64,000 bases of DNA, taken from positions 10,769,721 through 10,833,720 of the forward strand of contig NW_025062479.1 of NCBI RefSeq assembly GCF_000002995.4, read 5' to 3'. Of the stretch, positions 20,601-33,370 are shown one piece after another. The notes beneath the pieces were generated by a model. The model was not told the origin of the DNA. It was given only the letters and a program-made list of their open reading frames with translations, and searched no databases. A program made the position numbers and the translations under genes. Every line of letters begins with the position of its first letter. Within the stretch, counting starts at the first letter, position 1. Source of the DNA: Brugia malayi (lineage: Eukaryota; Nematoda; Chromadorea; Rhabditida; Onchocercidae).

Positions 20601-23600
20601 ATTCGTTCAAAAAAAAAAAAAAAAAAAATGTTAGATTTAAAAAAAAATATATAAAAAAATTGCAGAAAAAATGAACAAAAATTTTCAGTACACATGATTA
20701 AGTTGCAAATATTTTTACTTTTAATGATATTTTATAAAAATTATACAAAAACTATATTTAAAAAAAATTAAAAAAAGAACTTATTTTTTTAATTAAAATT
20801 TTAGGTGATCGATCAAAATCATTATTATGCTGTAATGAGAAATACACTCATCCAGAATGTTATCCAATTGAAGTAGATGAAGATGATACAACTTATTCAA
20901 GTAAGCACTTTTTTTTAAAGAAAAAAATATAATTTTTTTTGGTTTTTGTTTATACATTATAAACTTAAAACTTTTACTTTTATTAAGCAGTATTTTTAAA
21001 TTTTAATTTTTTGAATTTGGAAGATATTTATTAAATTTTAGTTTTATTAAGTATTATTATTATTATTATATGTCATATTTCTAAATAATTCTACAATTTA
21101 ACTTTTTCATTACTTTTTCATTATTAAATTAATTATTGTAGAATTAACACAATGTTTGCCATATGTACGTACAGCGACTTCACCACGTGAAAATTGTTCA
21201 CTTGGTCCACGTGAACAAGTTAATCAAGCAACATCATTTCTTGATGCTAGTAATATTTATGGTAGCACCGTGGAACGCGCTAGTAGACTTCGTGCATATC
21301 GAAATGGTTTTAATTTATTGTAATTAATTGTTTAACATTTTAATTGTTCGTTAATGATAATTTCTATTGAAATATATAGATTAAAAAATTTTTGAAAATA
21401 TACCATAAATATTAAATATCTATTCAATTTTTTTTTCGTTATTTAATTACATATAAATTTAAATTAAAAATTTTGAAAATGAAATACATATGAAGTTAAA
21501 ATTTTTATTAAATTAATCATTCTTAATATATATATATATATATATAATTAACATAATAATTTGTCAAATATAAACAAATATAAAATTTTTTTTTTCTTCT
21601 TATTTCTCAAGGAAAATTGAAATTAAAAAAGATATTATTTTTAATATACTTTAAAAAATATATGTTGTAATAAAATATGTTTGTATAATAAAATATTAAT
21701 ACAATAAAATTTTATTATAATAAAATATATTATGAATACAATGGTTTATCAAATATGAACAAATATAGGTTATAAAAAAAAATTAAAATGAAAAAATAAA
21801 AGACAAAAAAGAAAATTTAAATAATATTTATAGGTTTTCTATTAACGCAACAAAGTTCACATTATAATACTTTATTAACAATTACAAATGATGATACCTG
21901 TATGAGTAATCGAAGTTCACAACGATGCTTCTTATCGGGTGGTGAATTAACAAATTTATTTCCCACACAAACTGCATTGCATACGATATGGTTACGTCAG
22001 CATAATAATATTGCTAAACAATTAAAAGTTAGTAATATTTTCAATTAGAAAAAAATCAATTAAAGCAAATCATTTCAAAAAAAGAAAAAATGAAAAGAGT
22101 TATGATATTCTTAATAGAAATAACTTAAAATTAATCAATTACAACATTTTAATCTTGGTATTTCCTTTGAAATTTTTGATTTATGAAAAATATAAAAAAG
22201 AAAATTAATATTGTTTATAAATTACCTGAAATTAATTACTCAACAAACTAATGATTGTATATTGCTATATTATTATTTAACTTCTAATTTCAATTTTTAG
22301 CATTGCTTTAAATTTTGATTTTAATAAAATATTTCGATTTAATTAAATTTTAGGTTATAAATGTTGACTGGGATGATGAAAAATTATTTCAAGAATCACG
22401 TCGAATTATTATAGCACAAATTCAACATATTACTTACAATGAATTCTTACCAATTATTGTTGGAAAAAATAAATTACGACAATATGGAATTAAATTACAA
22501 CATAATGATTATGATAGTGATTATGACTTGGTTAATTCTAGATTTTTAGAAGGATTTTTTTTCTTTTCTGTAAACTTTTTCAAATATACAAGATTACAAC
22601 GTTTAAATTTTTGTTTTGTTTTGTTTTTTTTTTTTTTTTTTTTTTTGTTTTTGCTTTTTTTAAATTAACCTGTAACTTTAATTTTGTAAACAATATTAAA
22701 TAAATCATTAAATTATTTTACATTTTAGAGAATAGATAGCTAATGTTTAATAAAATCTCTTGTTTTTTTTTTTTTCTAGGAAAGGGATTGATGGGTGATA
22801 TTTAATTATAATTAATCAGTTTTATTATATTTTAAAGAATAAATGAATAATGCGAAATAATGAATTATTTATTTGATTATATTTTAGAAAGTTGATGCAA
22901 CAGCATTAAATGAATATGCATCAGCGGTTGGATTATTCTACTATTCGCTCTTTTCTGATCAAATGACCTTTTATGAAGATAATGATGGAAATCGAAAAGC
23001 GCAAAAATCCTGGAGTACACTGCTTAATGATCCAGGATTATTTTATAATGGTAAAATTGACATCATTTTAAGGTATGATATTATTATTTGCACATTTTTT
23101 CTAATAATGATTATCTTTCAAACTAATTTTGCAATTAAATTAAACACTTAGTTAAATAAGAAACTTTTAAAATTGGTAAAAATAAAAACTTAATGAATTA
23201 AATTTAAAATTAAAGACTGTGGATCTAAATAACTATTTATTATTATTATTATTTTCTCTTTAACATATATTTTGTTTTTTGATTTGATCTAGACTTTACT
23301 TTAATAATTTTTTTGTAATTAAATATACCAAATTTAACTTCTATTATCAGTAAAATTAAAAATTGCAGAACTAAACAATTGTTTGGTATTATTATTTTTT
23401 CAAATATGTACTTTGATTTTTGATTTGATTTAGATTTTAGTTTTATAATTATTTTCGAACTAAATATGTTAATTCAATTTCTATTATTGGTGAAATTTAA
23501 AATTGCTGCACTAAATAATTGTCAATTATTGTTTTTTATATAATTGGATATTTCATTTGATTTAAATTTTACTTTAATATTTATTTCTCAATCAAATAAA

Positions 23601-26600
23601 TTTGTTATGTTAGTGATAAGTTTAATTTTTAATTTATAATGACTATAATTATAAATTCTCCAATTCATATATTATTTTATTCAAAAAATTAAAAAAAAAA
23701 ATTTTCCGTATTTTTTTCTAATGTCAGAAATTTAAAAAAGAGAATTAATTTATGATTATATTTTATTTAAAAAAAGATTTACTAATTTTGCAGCTTTTTA
23801 TTTTTTTTATGATAAAATGTTTTTATTAATCTTGCGAATTTTTGTTTTTCCTATTAATAAAATTTTTTACTAATTTTGCAGATTTTTATTACTTGAAACA
23901 ATTCGTAAACCTGGCTTACATATGAATAAATATTTTAAAAATGATTTTCTACGTGGTAAAGGCAATTACGGAATTGATTTAGCAGCAATGATTATACAAA
24001 TGGGACGAGATCATGGAATTCCAGGCTATACTGCTTTTCGTAGTGCTTGTGGCCTTCGACGACCAGCTAATTTTACTGATTTAGATGATATTGTAAATAT
24101 TTTTTAAAATTTCTTTGAAAAAAGAATTTTTTTTTTTTTTTTTTGTTTTTGTAGATTTGTTATACTTTATGGAAATCGAAAAGCATATATTACAAAATTT
24201 TTAGCGCTTAAAATAATTAAATTAAGATTTGTTTTGCAAGTCAAAAGAAGTTCTTTTTTATATTTTAAAAAACTGTTAAATTTTTTAATAAAATTATATA
24301 GTAAAAAATGGGGGAAAGGGAGAGAGAGAGAGGAAAAAAGACGATAAGAGTATTGTAATTGATAGATAAATTTACATTTATAGCCAAAAAGCATAATACA
24401 AAGTGTTAGCACTTAAAATAATTGAATTAAGAATTATTTTACGAATTAAAATCACTATTTTTTTTATATTTTAAAAGAATGTTAAATTTTTTAGTAGAAT
24501 TATGTAGTAAAAAAAGAACGAGAGTGAGGGAACGGAGAGAAGGAAAAAAAAATGAAAAGAGCTTGCAGTTACTAGATAAATTTACATCTGCAACCATTAG
24601 TATTTTTTTTTTTAATTATAGGTATTAAAATCACTTAATTTGGATGAATTAATCAAATTATATAATCATATCGATGATGTTGATTTATTTGTACTTGGTA
24701 TGGCTGAGAAGCCAGAACTTGGTGCATTAGTTGGACCAACATTTTCATGTATCATTGGTAGACAATTTCAAAAGGTTCTCTATTTAATTTTTTATTTGAA
24801 CTAATTGCCAAATTTATGGAATAATAATTAAAATGATAAAATAATATCTATTATGAAATCGAATACAGTGCTATTTGTTTGTCAATGTTTTTTCTTTTCA
24901 CTTTTTTTTGTTCTAAAATTAAAAAGAAAATTGCTATTACATTTGATTTTCCCTAAGGAAATTGCAATTATATTTAAAATTTTTATTTTTCATCAAAATT
25001 TTTATTTTTTTTCAAATTTTTATTTTTATTCATATATCACTTATCATAATTGATTCTAAACAGAATTCAATTCGACATTGATAAATTATAAAGATTAAAT
25101 GATCAATGATTGATTTTTTTCATCATAGTTGTAAAAATAATATTAATATCCAAATGCTAGAAAAAAAAAATGTTATGGAAGACAAAAATAATTTTTTGAT
25201 AAATAGGACAAAAGAAAAGATGTCAAACATTTTGTCTTTTTCTTGGAAATCAACTTTTTTAAATGATACTAATAAAAATGTTTAAAAAACAAAAAGAATG
25301 AAAATTTTGGACAAAAAAATAGAAGTGTGAATTTTATTAGTTTTAGTTTCAATTTAGTTAAATGTGTTTTCAACTGTCCTTTAATTTTTCTTTAATTCCA
25401 ATTTAGTTAAAATTTGTTTAGGACTCCTCTTTTTTTTCTTTTACTTTAATTTTTCTTTTTTTAATGTTTAGTTTTTTATTAAGATTCGTAGAGGTGATCG
25501 TTTTTGGTATGAAAATTTTTTTGCGCCCTCAGCGTTTACATTGGAACAATTAGCAGAAATTCGAAAAACAACATTGGCTCGAATAATATGTGATAATTCG
25601 GATGGCATTCAGCAAATACAACCAAATGTTTTTACACTCGCTGATATTTATGGGTAATTAATTAATTAATTATAAAATGTCATTTTATGCCTAAATTTGA
25701 ATAAATTTGTTTAAAAATATGAAAAAAAAAAGTAAAACAAAAAGTTGCTACGATAAAATGAAATAAAAAGAAAGTATTCTTTAAAATGAGAAAAGACATT
25801 TAAAATTTAAGATTTAATATATTTCTTAAATTTGTTTAATCAAATATTTAGTATTTATTTTTATATAATGATGGATTTTTTTTTTTTACAGAAACTGCCC
25901 TATGTATTGTAATTCAACGATAATTGATACAATTGATTTAACACAATGGGTTGATCAAGAGCCTAGGCTAAAGTTACCCATAACAAAGGCTACATTGGAA
26001 AAAGCAGTACGTTTAGGTGCTGAACATGCTAAACGTTTAAATGATGCAGAAGCAGACCGAATCAAAAAGCAAGGTTTGAATATATGATATGAAAAAAAAA
26101 AATCAAATGTACTTTTTTTTTTTGTAAATTTAAAAAAAATTAAAAATAAATCTTCTTTTTTTGCTCAAAATTTATTAATTAATGGAAATATTTATACTTA
26201 AAGTAATATTTATTTTCAAACATCACTTTAATATACATATTATATGCTAGGTAATAATGGTAATCGAAATAAAAACCGAAATTTGGCAATTTATGCGCAT
26301 TCAAATTTAATGGCACCAAAAAAGGAGTCATTGGAAATTTCACATCGTGCTGAAGTTCTACGTGAAACAACTAAAGTTTTATTAAGAGGGTAAATTTAAT
26401 TATTTACAAAGAAAAAGGAAAAAGGAAAAAACAAAAACAAAAGCAAAAAAACAAAAAAAAGTGTAACTTTTTTTTTTTAATTTAATTTTCTAACAAATAT
26501 TAATAATATATTTCTTATATTAAATACATATATAATTATTTTTTTATTTAGTGATGGTCTAAGTGAACAAGAACGTTTGCCATTAGAATTAGACTTGGCA

Positions 26601-29600
26601 ACATTACAACGTTTACTACCTGAAGTTGATGTCACACAATTTGTTGGAAATATTACAAATTTTTTGGGTGAGGAAAATCCATCAATGGAAGAATGCTTAC
26701 CAAGACCATTACCATGTGATCATACCACAAAATATCGTACATTTTCTGGTTGGTGTAATAATTTAAAGTTTCCACATTATGGAAATGCATTTGCACCAAT
26801 GCGACGTTTATTGGATCCAGTTTATGGAGATGGTAAAAAAACTTTTTTTTAAACAAATTAAAAAGAAAAAAAAATTTAGTAAAAAAAAGTTTCTTTTATC
26901 ATTTATAGCAGTTATAAATAAAATTTAAAAGAAAAAAATTATTTTTTTCTTTATTAAATGAAATTATTAAAAAATATACATATATTAATGATATTATTAA
27001 TTAGGCTTTGATAGTCCACGTATATTTGGTCGTAATAATAGACGTAAATTACCATCAGCACGTAAAATATCAAATATTATCCATGCTGAAGCACCGGTAT
27101 TTCATGCTAAATATACTCATATGTTAATGCAAATGGGACAAATAATTGATCATGATTTTGCGCATTCACCAGTTTCGCGAGGTTTTAAAATAATTTCAAT
27201 CTCAAATTCTAACTAATATTTAAAATTAGTAATTTCGATTTCAAATTCTAACCAATATTTATTCACTTCGAAAAAGAAAAAAACGAAAAAAATTAATTGA
27301 ATTATTTTGGATAACACATTGTAATTCAATTAGTCTAATAATAATAATAATAACAATAATTAAAATTTTAATATCTTTTTTCTTTTGTATTTTTAAAGTT
27401 TATTTTAAAGAAAGGAAAAAAGAGAAAAGAGAGAGGGAAAAAAATAAAGGAAGATTATTATTAACAGGACCCGGAAATACAATTTTGGATTGTAGTCGTT
27501 GTGATTCAGCTAAAACCGTTTCCATCCATTGCTTTCCGATACCAATTGAAAATGGTGATCCATATTTTCCGCATTTAAATGATAATGGTGAACCACGTTG
27601 TATACCGTTTACTCGATCACTTCTTGGACAACTTACACTTGGATATCGAAATCAAGTACAAATATAATTTTATTATTCATATAATAAATACCAATGATTA
27701 TTTTAATTTAAATTTTGCAAATAGCAATTAAAAAATAAACAAAAAAGTGAGGCATAGAAAACTTGCGAAAGTGAAAAGCGAAGTTTTTTAAAATACTTTT
27801 TTTTAAATTTAAAAATAATTTTAATTGATAAAATTTTAGCTTGACCAATTAACATCATACCTTGATGCATCATTTATTTATGGCTCAACAGAATGTGAAG
27901 CAAATAAATTACGTTTATTTAGCCAAGGACGTTTAAATTTTACCGATCTTGGCTTCAATCGTGAAGCTTTACCACAAGGCCGTCAAGAAAGAGATTGCAG
28001 GTTTTCCGCTTAATAATAGCAATTTTGATAAATTTTTTTTTAACTCAAAACTGATAATTTATGAAACAAAAATCTAACAATTTTAGGGTGAAAACAAAGT
28101 TTTTTTTTTTTTTTTTTTTCATTTTTATAAGTTTTTATTTTTTTAAAAGTGAAGAGAGAGAAAAAAAGCAAAAATGAAAAGAAAAGATTGGTGAAAGAAA
28201 ATTTGTTTATTTTTCATTATTATTTTAGATCACAACCACGACATCCATGTTTTAATGCAGGTGATGAACGTAGTAATGAACAACCAGGTCTTACCGTTAT
28301 GCATACATTATTTCTTCGTGAACATAATCGTATTGCAGCAAGTTTAAGTCGTATTAATAATTTTTGGTCTGATGAAAAAATATATATGGTAAATAATTCT
28401 TTTTTTAAAAAAAAAAAATGTATTGTTTTTATTTTTAAATTTAGAAATTATAAATTTATTTATTAAATAATAATAATAATAAAATTTAATAAAATATAGG
28501 AAACACGACGTATAATGGGAGCTAAAATACAACATATTATTTACAATGAATGGTTACCAATTGTAATAGGTTGTGATGCAGCTGCACGATATGATCTTGT
28601 ACCAAGAAAAACTGGTTATTATACAGGTAATTAAATTGTATTAGTTTTTAATCATATTTCATACTTAATTTATAATATAAAATGCGGTAATAATTTTGAG
28701 ATATGACAACAAATACTGTAGTATATCATGAAATGGTAATTTTTAACCTTATTAATATGTCATATTTGATTAAATTCATAATATTCTTTGCCACGAAACA
28801 TTTAATTTTCTATTCTCTTTTTATTTTTAATATTTTATTTTATTATCATGAATTAAATATAGTAATAATTTTGAAGATATGATATTAAATGTAATATCGT
28901 TACATTACATAAAGTGATAATTTTTAACGTGATGATATTGCATATCAAATCAAATTTATAATAACGAATTAAGTTTAATAATAATTTCATTATAATAAGT
29001 GTAATGTTATTGCTTTATATAAAATGATAATTTTTAATCGTATAAAAATTTTTTTAATTTTAATTAACTATTACTTCAATAGATAATTTATAATATTAAA
29101 TTAAAATTTGGAAATGAAAAAGGAAGAAAATAAAAATAAAATACTAATTTTAAAGGATATGATGATAAATGTGATGCAACAATGACACAAGAAATGGCAA
29201 CAGCAGCATTTCGTTTTGGTCATTCATTGATACGTAATATATTTCCACGAATGAATGCTGAATTTCAGGATGAAACAGATGGACTTGATTTAAAAGTAGC
29301 TAATTTCTTCTTCATTAATTAATTAAAATTAAAATAATACAATTTTTCATTTTTATTTTACTTTTTGAATTTAGGCGTCATTTAATAATGAAACATTTTA
29401 TTATACATTGGAAACTGGACATATTGAATCAGTAATTATGGGACTTCTTGGAGCACATAGGTAAGTTATTATTATCAATGCTTTTTCTTTTTTCTTTTGT
29501 TTTTTCTTTTTTTGAGACCTTAAATTTTAAAATAATGGATTAAATTAAAATCGAGCGTTTTTTTTTTTAGTATTTACTTATTAATTCTTTTAAATATATT

Positions 29601-32262
29601 GATGTATAATTTTAGTATGGGTTTTGATCGGCATATTAGTAATGCGGTACGTAATCATTTATTTCAACGATCAACTCATCCATATACAGGTATGGATCTT
29701 CCGGCACTTAATATACAACGTGGAAGAGATCATGGTGTACCACCATATAATTCATATCGGTTAGTTTTCTATAAAATTTAATTTAACAAAAAAAAAAAAA
29801 AAAATTAATGAAATAAAAAATAAAAAGGGAGACAAAAGGAAGAAAGGAGGGAGCAAAAGATTTCAATTAAAAATTAAACTAGAAAGAAGGAAATGTAAGA
29901 AGGAAATTAAAAATTTTAGTTAAAATTTAAAATAAAAAAGGTATATATTTGAAAGAATAGAAAAAAAAAGAACAATAATAATTTATTAAATAATTAAACA
30001 TCAAAAAAAATTTCGGCAAATAAGAAAAAATAAAATTTAGTGAAATGTGTGGAATGCATCGTGCGAGAAATTTTGATGATTTAAAAGACGTTATGGATAA
30101 TCGAACAATAGCAGCATTACGAAGTGTTTATGATCATGTAGATGATATTGATCTCTTTCCAGGTATTATGTCTGAAAGGCCACTTAAAGGTAACTTTTTA
30201 AGTAAATTAATTGTAATTTTTTATTTTTAACAAAAATAAATTTCTCACTGAAGAAAATTTGGACAAAAAAAGAAAGGAAAAACTATAGCATGAAATGAAT
30301 TGTGATAAATTTTTTCTTAAATAAAAATTAAAACGAAAAAACAAAACTTATGATTTTCATGAACTTTTTAATGTCATTTTATGAGAAATTTTACTTTTTT
30401 AATTATAATTTATGAAATAGTAATTCAATAATTTCTCGTTTTTCTTTATTAATAATTTAAGGAGCACTGGTTGGCCCAATGTTGACATGCATTATTGGTG
30501 AACAATTTCAACGATTAAAGCGATGTGATCGATTTTATTATGAAAATGATAATGCAGCAACAAGATTTACATCTGGTTTATTACTTTTATAATAATTTAA
30601 GATTAGTGATAAGGGAAAAAAAGTGATTAGAATGCTATTATAATTAAAATCTAATTCATACTTTCATCTAACTTCACTTGATGATAATTGGGCTTTTTTT
30701 GCTTGTTATCTATTATAATTTTAATCAATATTTCTTTCAATTTATTAGTTGTTAATTCTTAATAAGTAAATTAATTTTTAACAATAAAAAATAGGAAAAA
30801 AATTGACATTTTAACAGATTAATAAAAGAATTTTGCATTGGATATCATTTGTTGCTTTTTTTGTAGCAAATATCAAATCCTTCATCTTTTAATTCTTTTA
30901 TAGGGAAAGTTATTCATCATAAAAAATAATTGAAATTTTTCTGATAAAAAGAAAAGGCGAAAAAATTTGAATTATCTTAGAATATCTTTTAAGTCCAAAA
31001 TTCAAAATAAGTCCAAAATAAAGTTTAATTACGGTAACTTGATGTTAATAATTTGAATTATATTTCTAAAAAGATAATGGTTACCTGAAATATTTGTCTA
31101 TAGGAAAAAATTAAATTTTAAAATATATTAAACAATATAAGAAAACCTGAGCAAACCTATATGTAACATTTTTAACGCAAAAGAAATTTTAACCAAACTT
31201 TTTAAAATTACCACATAATTGAACAGCATAGGTAAAAAGTAAAAGTGAATTTCTTCTAACATATAATTCAGTTATTTTCGAATAAGATTTACCGGAAATA
31301 TAAAAATATAAATAATCATGATTTTCTGCTCCATAAATATCTAAATTTTAGATCAATTAGCTGAAATACGAAAAACAACATTGAGTAAGCTTATTTGCGC
31401 AAATAGTCAATATGCGCGTCGTATTCAGCCAAATGCATTTCTCATGCCTGATGATTTAACGTTTGTTTAAATTTTGTCCTTTTCAAGTTGTATGTTTGCT
31501 AAATGTACAATTTTGAACTTATTCATTAATTAAACTTTCGACTTTTGACGAGAATTTTTCAGCTAATTAAACCAAACCAAAATTTGTATATATTAAGATT
31601 ATTATTCATAATTAAAATTTATCATTTAAAACAACACGCTGATATGATCAAAATTATTCCATTTCAGTAATGCACCAATGAAATGCTCTGAACTACCAGA
31701 TATTGATCTTTATGAATGGCTTGATCGACGTAAATATTCCATCATATTTTCCCTTTTTTTTTTTCTTTTCTTCTGAACTATAAAAAAATGAAATAATTTA
31801 CAGTTTCCAAAAGAAAGTTTATTTTAAGAATTTTGTGTTGTCGATCATCGTGTTATTAACTTGGGAAGAACAAAACGTATAACACCATGTATCACATGCA
31901 CATGTACTGCTGAAGGAGTACGTTGAAACGTTTGAAATTGAAATAATTGACAAATTTGATATTAAATTTCTTAAATTAAAGCGAAAAAAGAAATTATCTT
32001 GTTTTAAACAAATTAAACTTTAGCCAGAATGTCATTCTATGGTGATTGATCGTTGTGAAACATTGTTAACCGAATATCTCTTCTCAGAAGTGATTGCTGT
32101 ACGTGAATATTCGTTTTTTTCTTTTTTTTTTTTTTCTCCTCTCTCTTTGGAAGATTTCTAAAGTTTGATAATTTTGCGTAATTTAAAGATGTAACTTTTC
32201 CTTTACAGGATACCGTTTGCGTAATACAATGCTCATCACTGATACGCCAACGAAACGGATAA
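17624..32262 (+). CDS. Secreted tandem two-domain animal haem peroxidase; domain 1 catalytically degenerate, domain 2 intact
   Basis: About 1545 residues. Exons: 17624-17789, ~18370-18540, 19234-19351, 19545-19759, 20061-20240, 20805-20900, 21142-21306, 21834-22027, 22354-22530, 22888-23072, 23882-24092, 24622-24774, 25484-25653, 25892-26073, 26251-26389, 26552-26832, 27005-27181, 27468-27655, 27840-28000, 28229-28388, 28500-28626, 29156-29295, 29375-29460, 29616-29759, 30041-30189, 30462-30575, 31352-31460, 31668-31729, 31829-31917, 32024-32098, 32209-32262. Phases agree throughout except exon 2, whose acceptor is weak (18348 is an alternative start). A signal peptide ([12 protein letters not shown]) opens the protein. 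Domain 2 has distal [17 protein letters not shown], proximal AFRFGHSLI and [11 protein letters not shown]. Domain 1 has [23 protein letters not shown] and [11 protein letters not shown], so the haem ligands are gone; TSFLDAS (calcium loop) stays. Nematode relatives act in cuticle cross-linking or defence; the role here is inferred. Confidence 0.88.
23279..23570 (+). repeat. Tandem duplication inside peroxidase intron 10
   Basis: Three diverged copies of a roughly 135-140 base A/T-rich unit begin near 23279, 23420 and 23553. Each starts with TTTGATTT(G/A)AT-(C/T)(A)-like bases; copies 1 and 2 share TTCTATTAT and an AAATTGC(A/T)G(A/C)ACTAAA block. The third copy is truncated. Confidence 0.5.
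24181..24597 (+). repeat. Two-copy tandem duplication (about 208 bp) in peroxidase intron 11
   Basis: Copy 1 (about 24181-24388) and copy 2 (about 24389-24597) share AAGCATA, GC(G/A)CTTAAAATAATT, TTTATATTTTAAAA, GTTAAATTTTTTA, TAGTAAAAAA, a G/A-rich stretch, and GATAAATTTACAT near the end. The copies differ by scattered substitutions and indels. Confidence 0.7.
28688..29045 (+). repeat. Diverged repeated unit in peroxidase intron 21
   Basis: Three related segments near 28688, 28861 and 28976 share AATAATTTTGA-like starts and end in (T/G)GATAATTTTTAA-type blocks (GGTAATTTTTAACC in copy 1, GATAATTTTTAACG in copy 2, GATAATTTTTAATCG in copy 3). Confidence 0.45.
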
Positions 32263-33370
32263 CTGCAAACTCTGATGCATCACAGATGCAACTACTAATA
32301 AGTTCAAAACATGACAAATATTATCTGTAATTAAAGACGTGCAATGCAATACATTTTGTAGTAATATCTCATCAGTAAATATTTTCAAATTGAATACATA
32401 CATCATACATCCTTGTGACAGTAAATGTACTGGAATTTCTCATTGTTAGGTTGAATGTAGTAGACTATAACTTATTACTTCAAAGGTTTATTTCATCATT
32501 AAATTCAAGTTTGTACACATAGTACTTTAATCCCGAGAATCTTTCTATCATCAAAATAACGACTAAAATTCCGAAATTTCATCGATGTAAAACAATTCAT
32601 TTCTCTCATTTCGGTAGAATTTCTTTCTGCACATCATGATAAAAGGTGTCATAAAGTGCAAAAAAAAAATACCATAATTGCATAATTGCGAAGAAGACTG
32701 ATTAGATTAGTATGGTACAACCAAGACAAGGCACTACAAAAAAAAAAAAAAAAAAAAAAAAAAACAAATAAATAAGAGCAGGAAGGGTAAAAGATGTAAA
32801 TGATCTATTTATATAATTTAACATTTTTATGGAAAGAATTTTTATAAAGACGAATATCATACCAAGAAAGAAGATAACATTCGACTGATCTCACGAAAGA
32901 GGTGCAAATACAGATCAGAGATAATAGATCATTGATACAAAAAGCTGTCTCAAAATTTGTGCAGCAGTGGGTTGGTAGAGTGAACAGAGACATGAATCTT
33001 ATGAAAATCATAAACAATAAATTGAAGAATAGACTTTTTTACAAACAGAAATAAAACGATTTGTTCTCAACATGTAGTCTTAAAACAAATTTAAAAAATA
33101 AGGAAATTCTCATAACCTGAGATTAGTTCTGCAAACACCCGAAAAAAAGTTGACTTTAATGCAAAATATATACATATAAAGAAGGCCAAATGAGCACAAT
33201 TGTAAAATAACGCACAAAGTAAAACATAAAACGTATAATGTACAGAAAAGTAACCAAAAAGAACTTAAACACAAAAACTCAAAACTGAAAGATAAATTTA
33301 AAAACTAAAAGAGAAAAGATACATGTCAAATGTTTGTTCCACATTAATAAATAGTGAAACATAGAGTTTA
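32263..33370. other. Intergenic region between convergent genes
   Basis: Lies between the peroxidase stop (plus) and the stop of the next gene (minus). No coding exon is seen. It contains a 34-base A-tract at about 32731-32764 followed by AAATAAATAA, which could mark the peroxidase 3' end about 500 bases after the stop. Confidence 0.65.

Noticed and set aside
17624..26073. Reading the two peroxidase domains as two separate tandem genes
   Set aside because: Linker exons join them with matching phase; there is no stop, second signal peptide or trans-splice-like site before domain 2.
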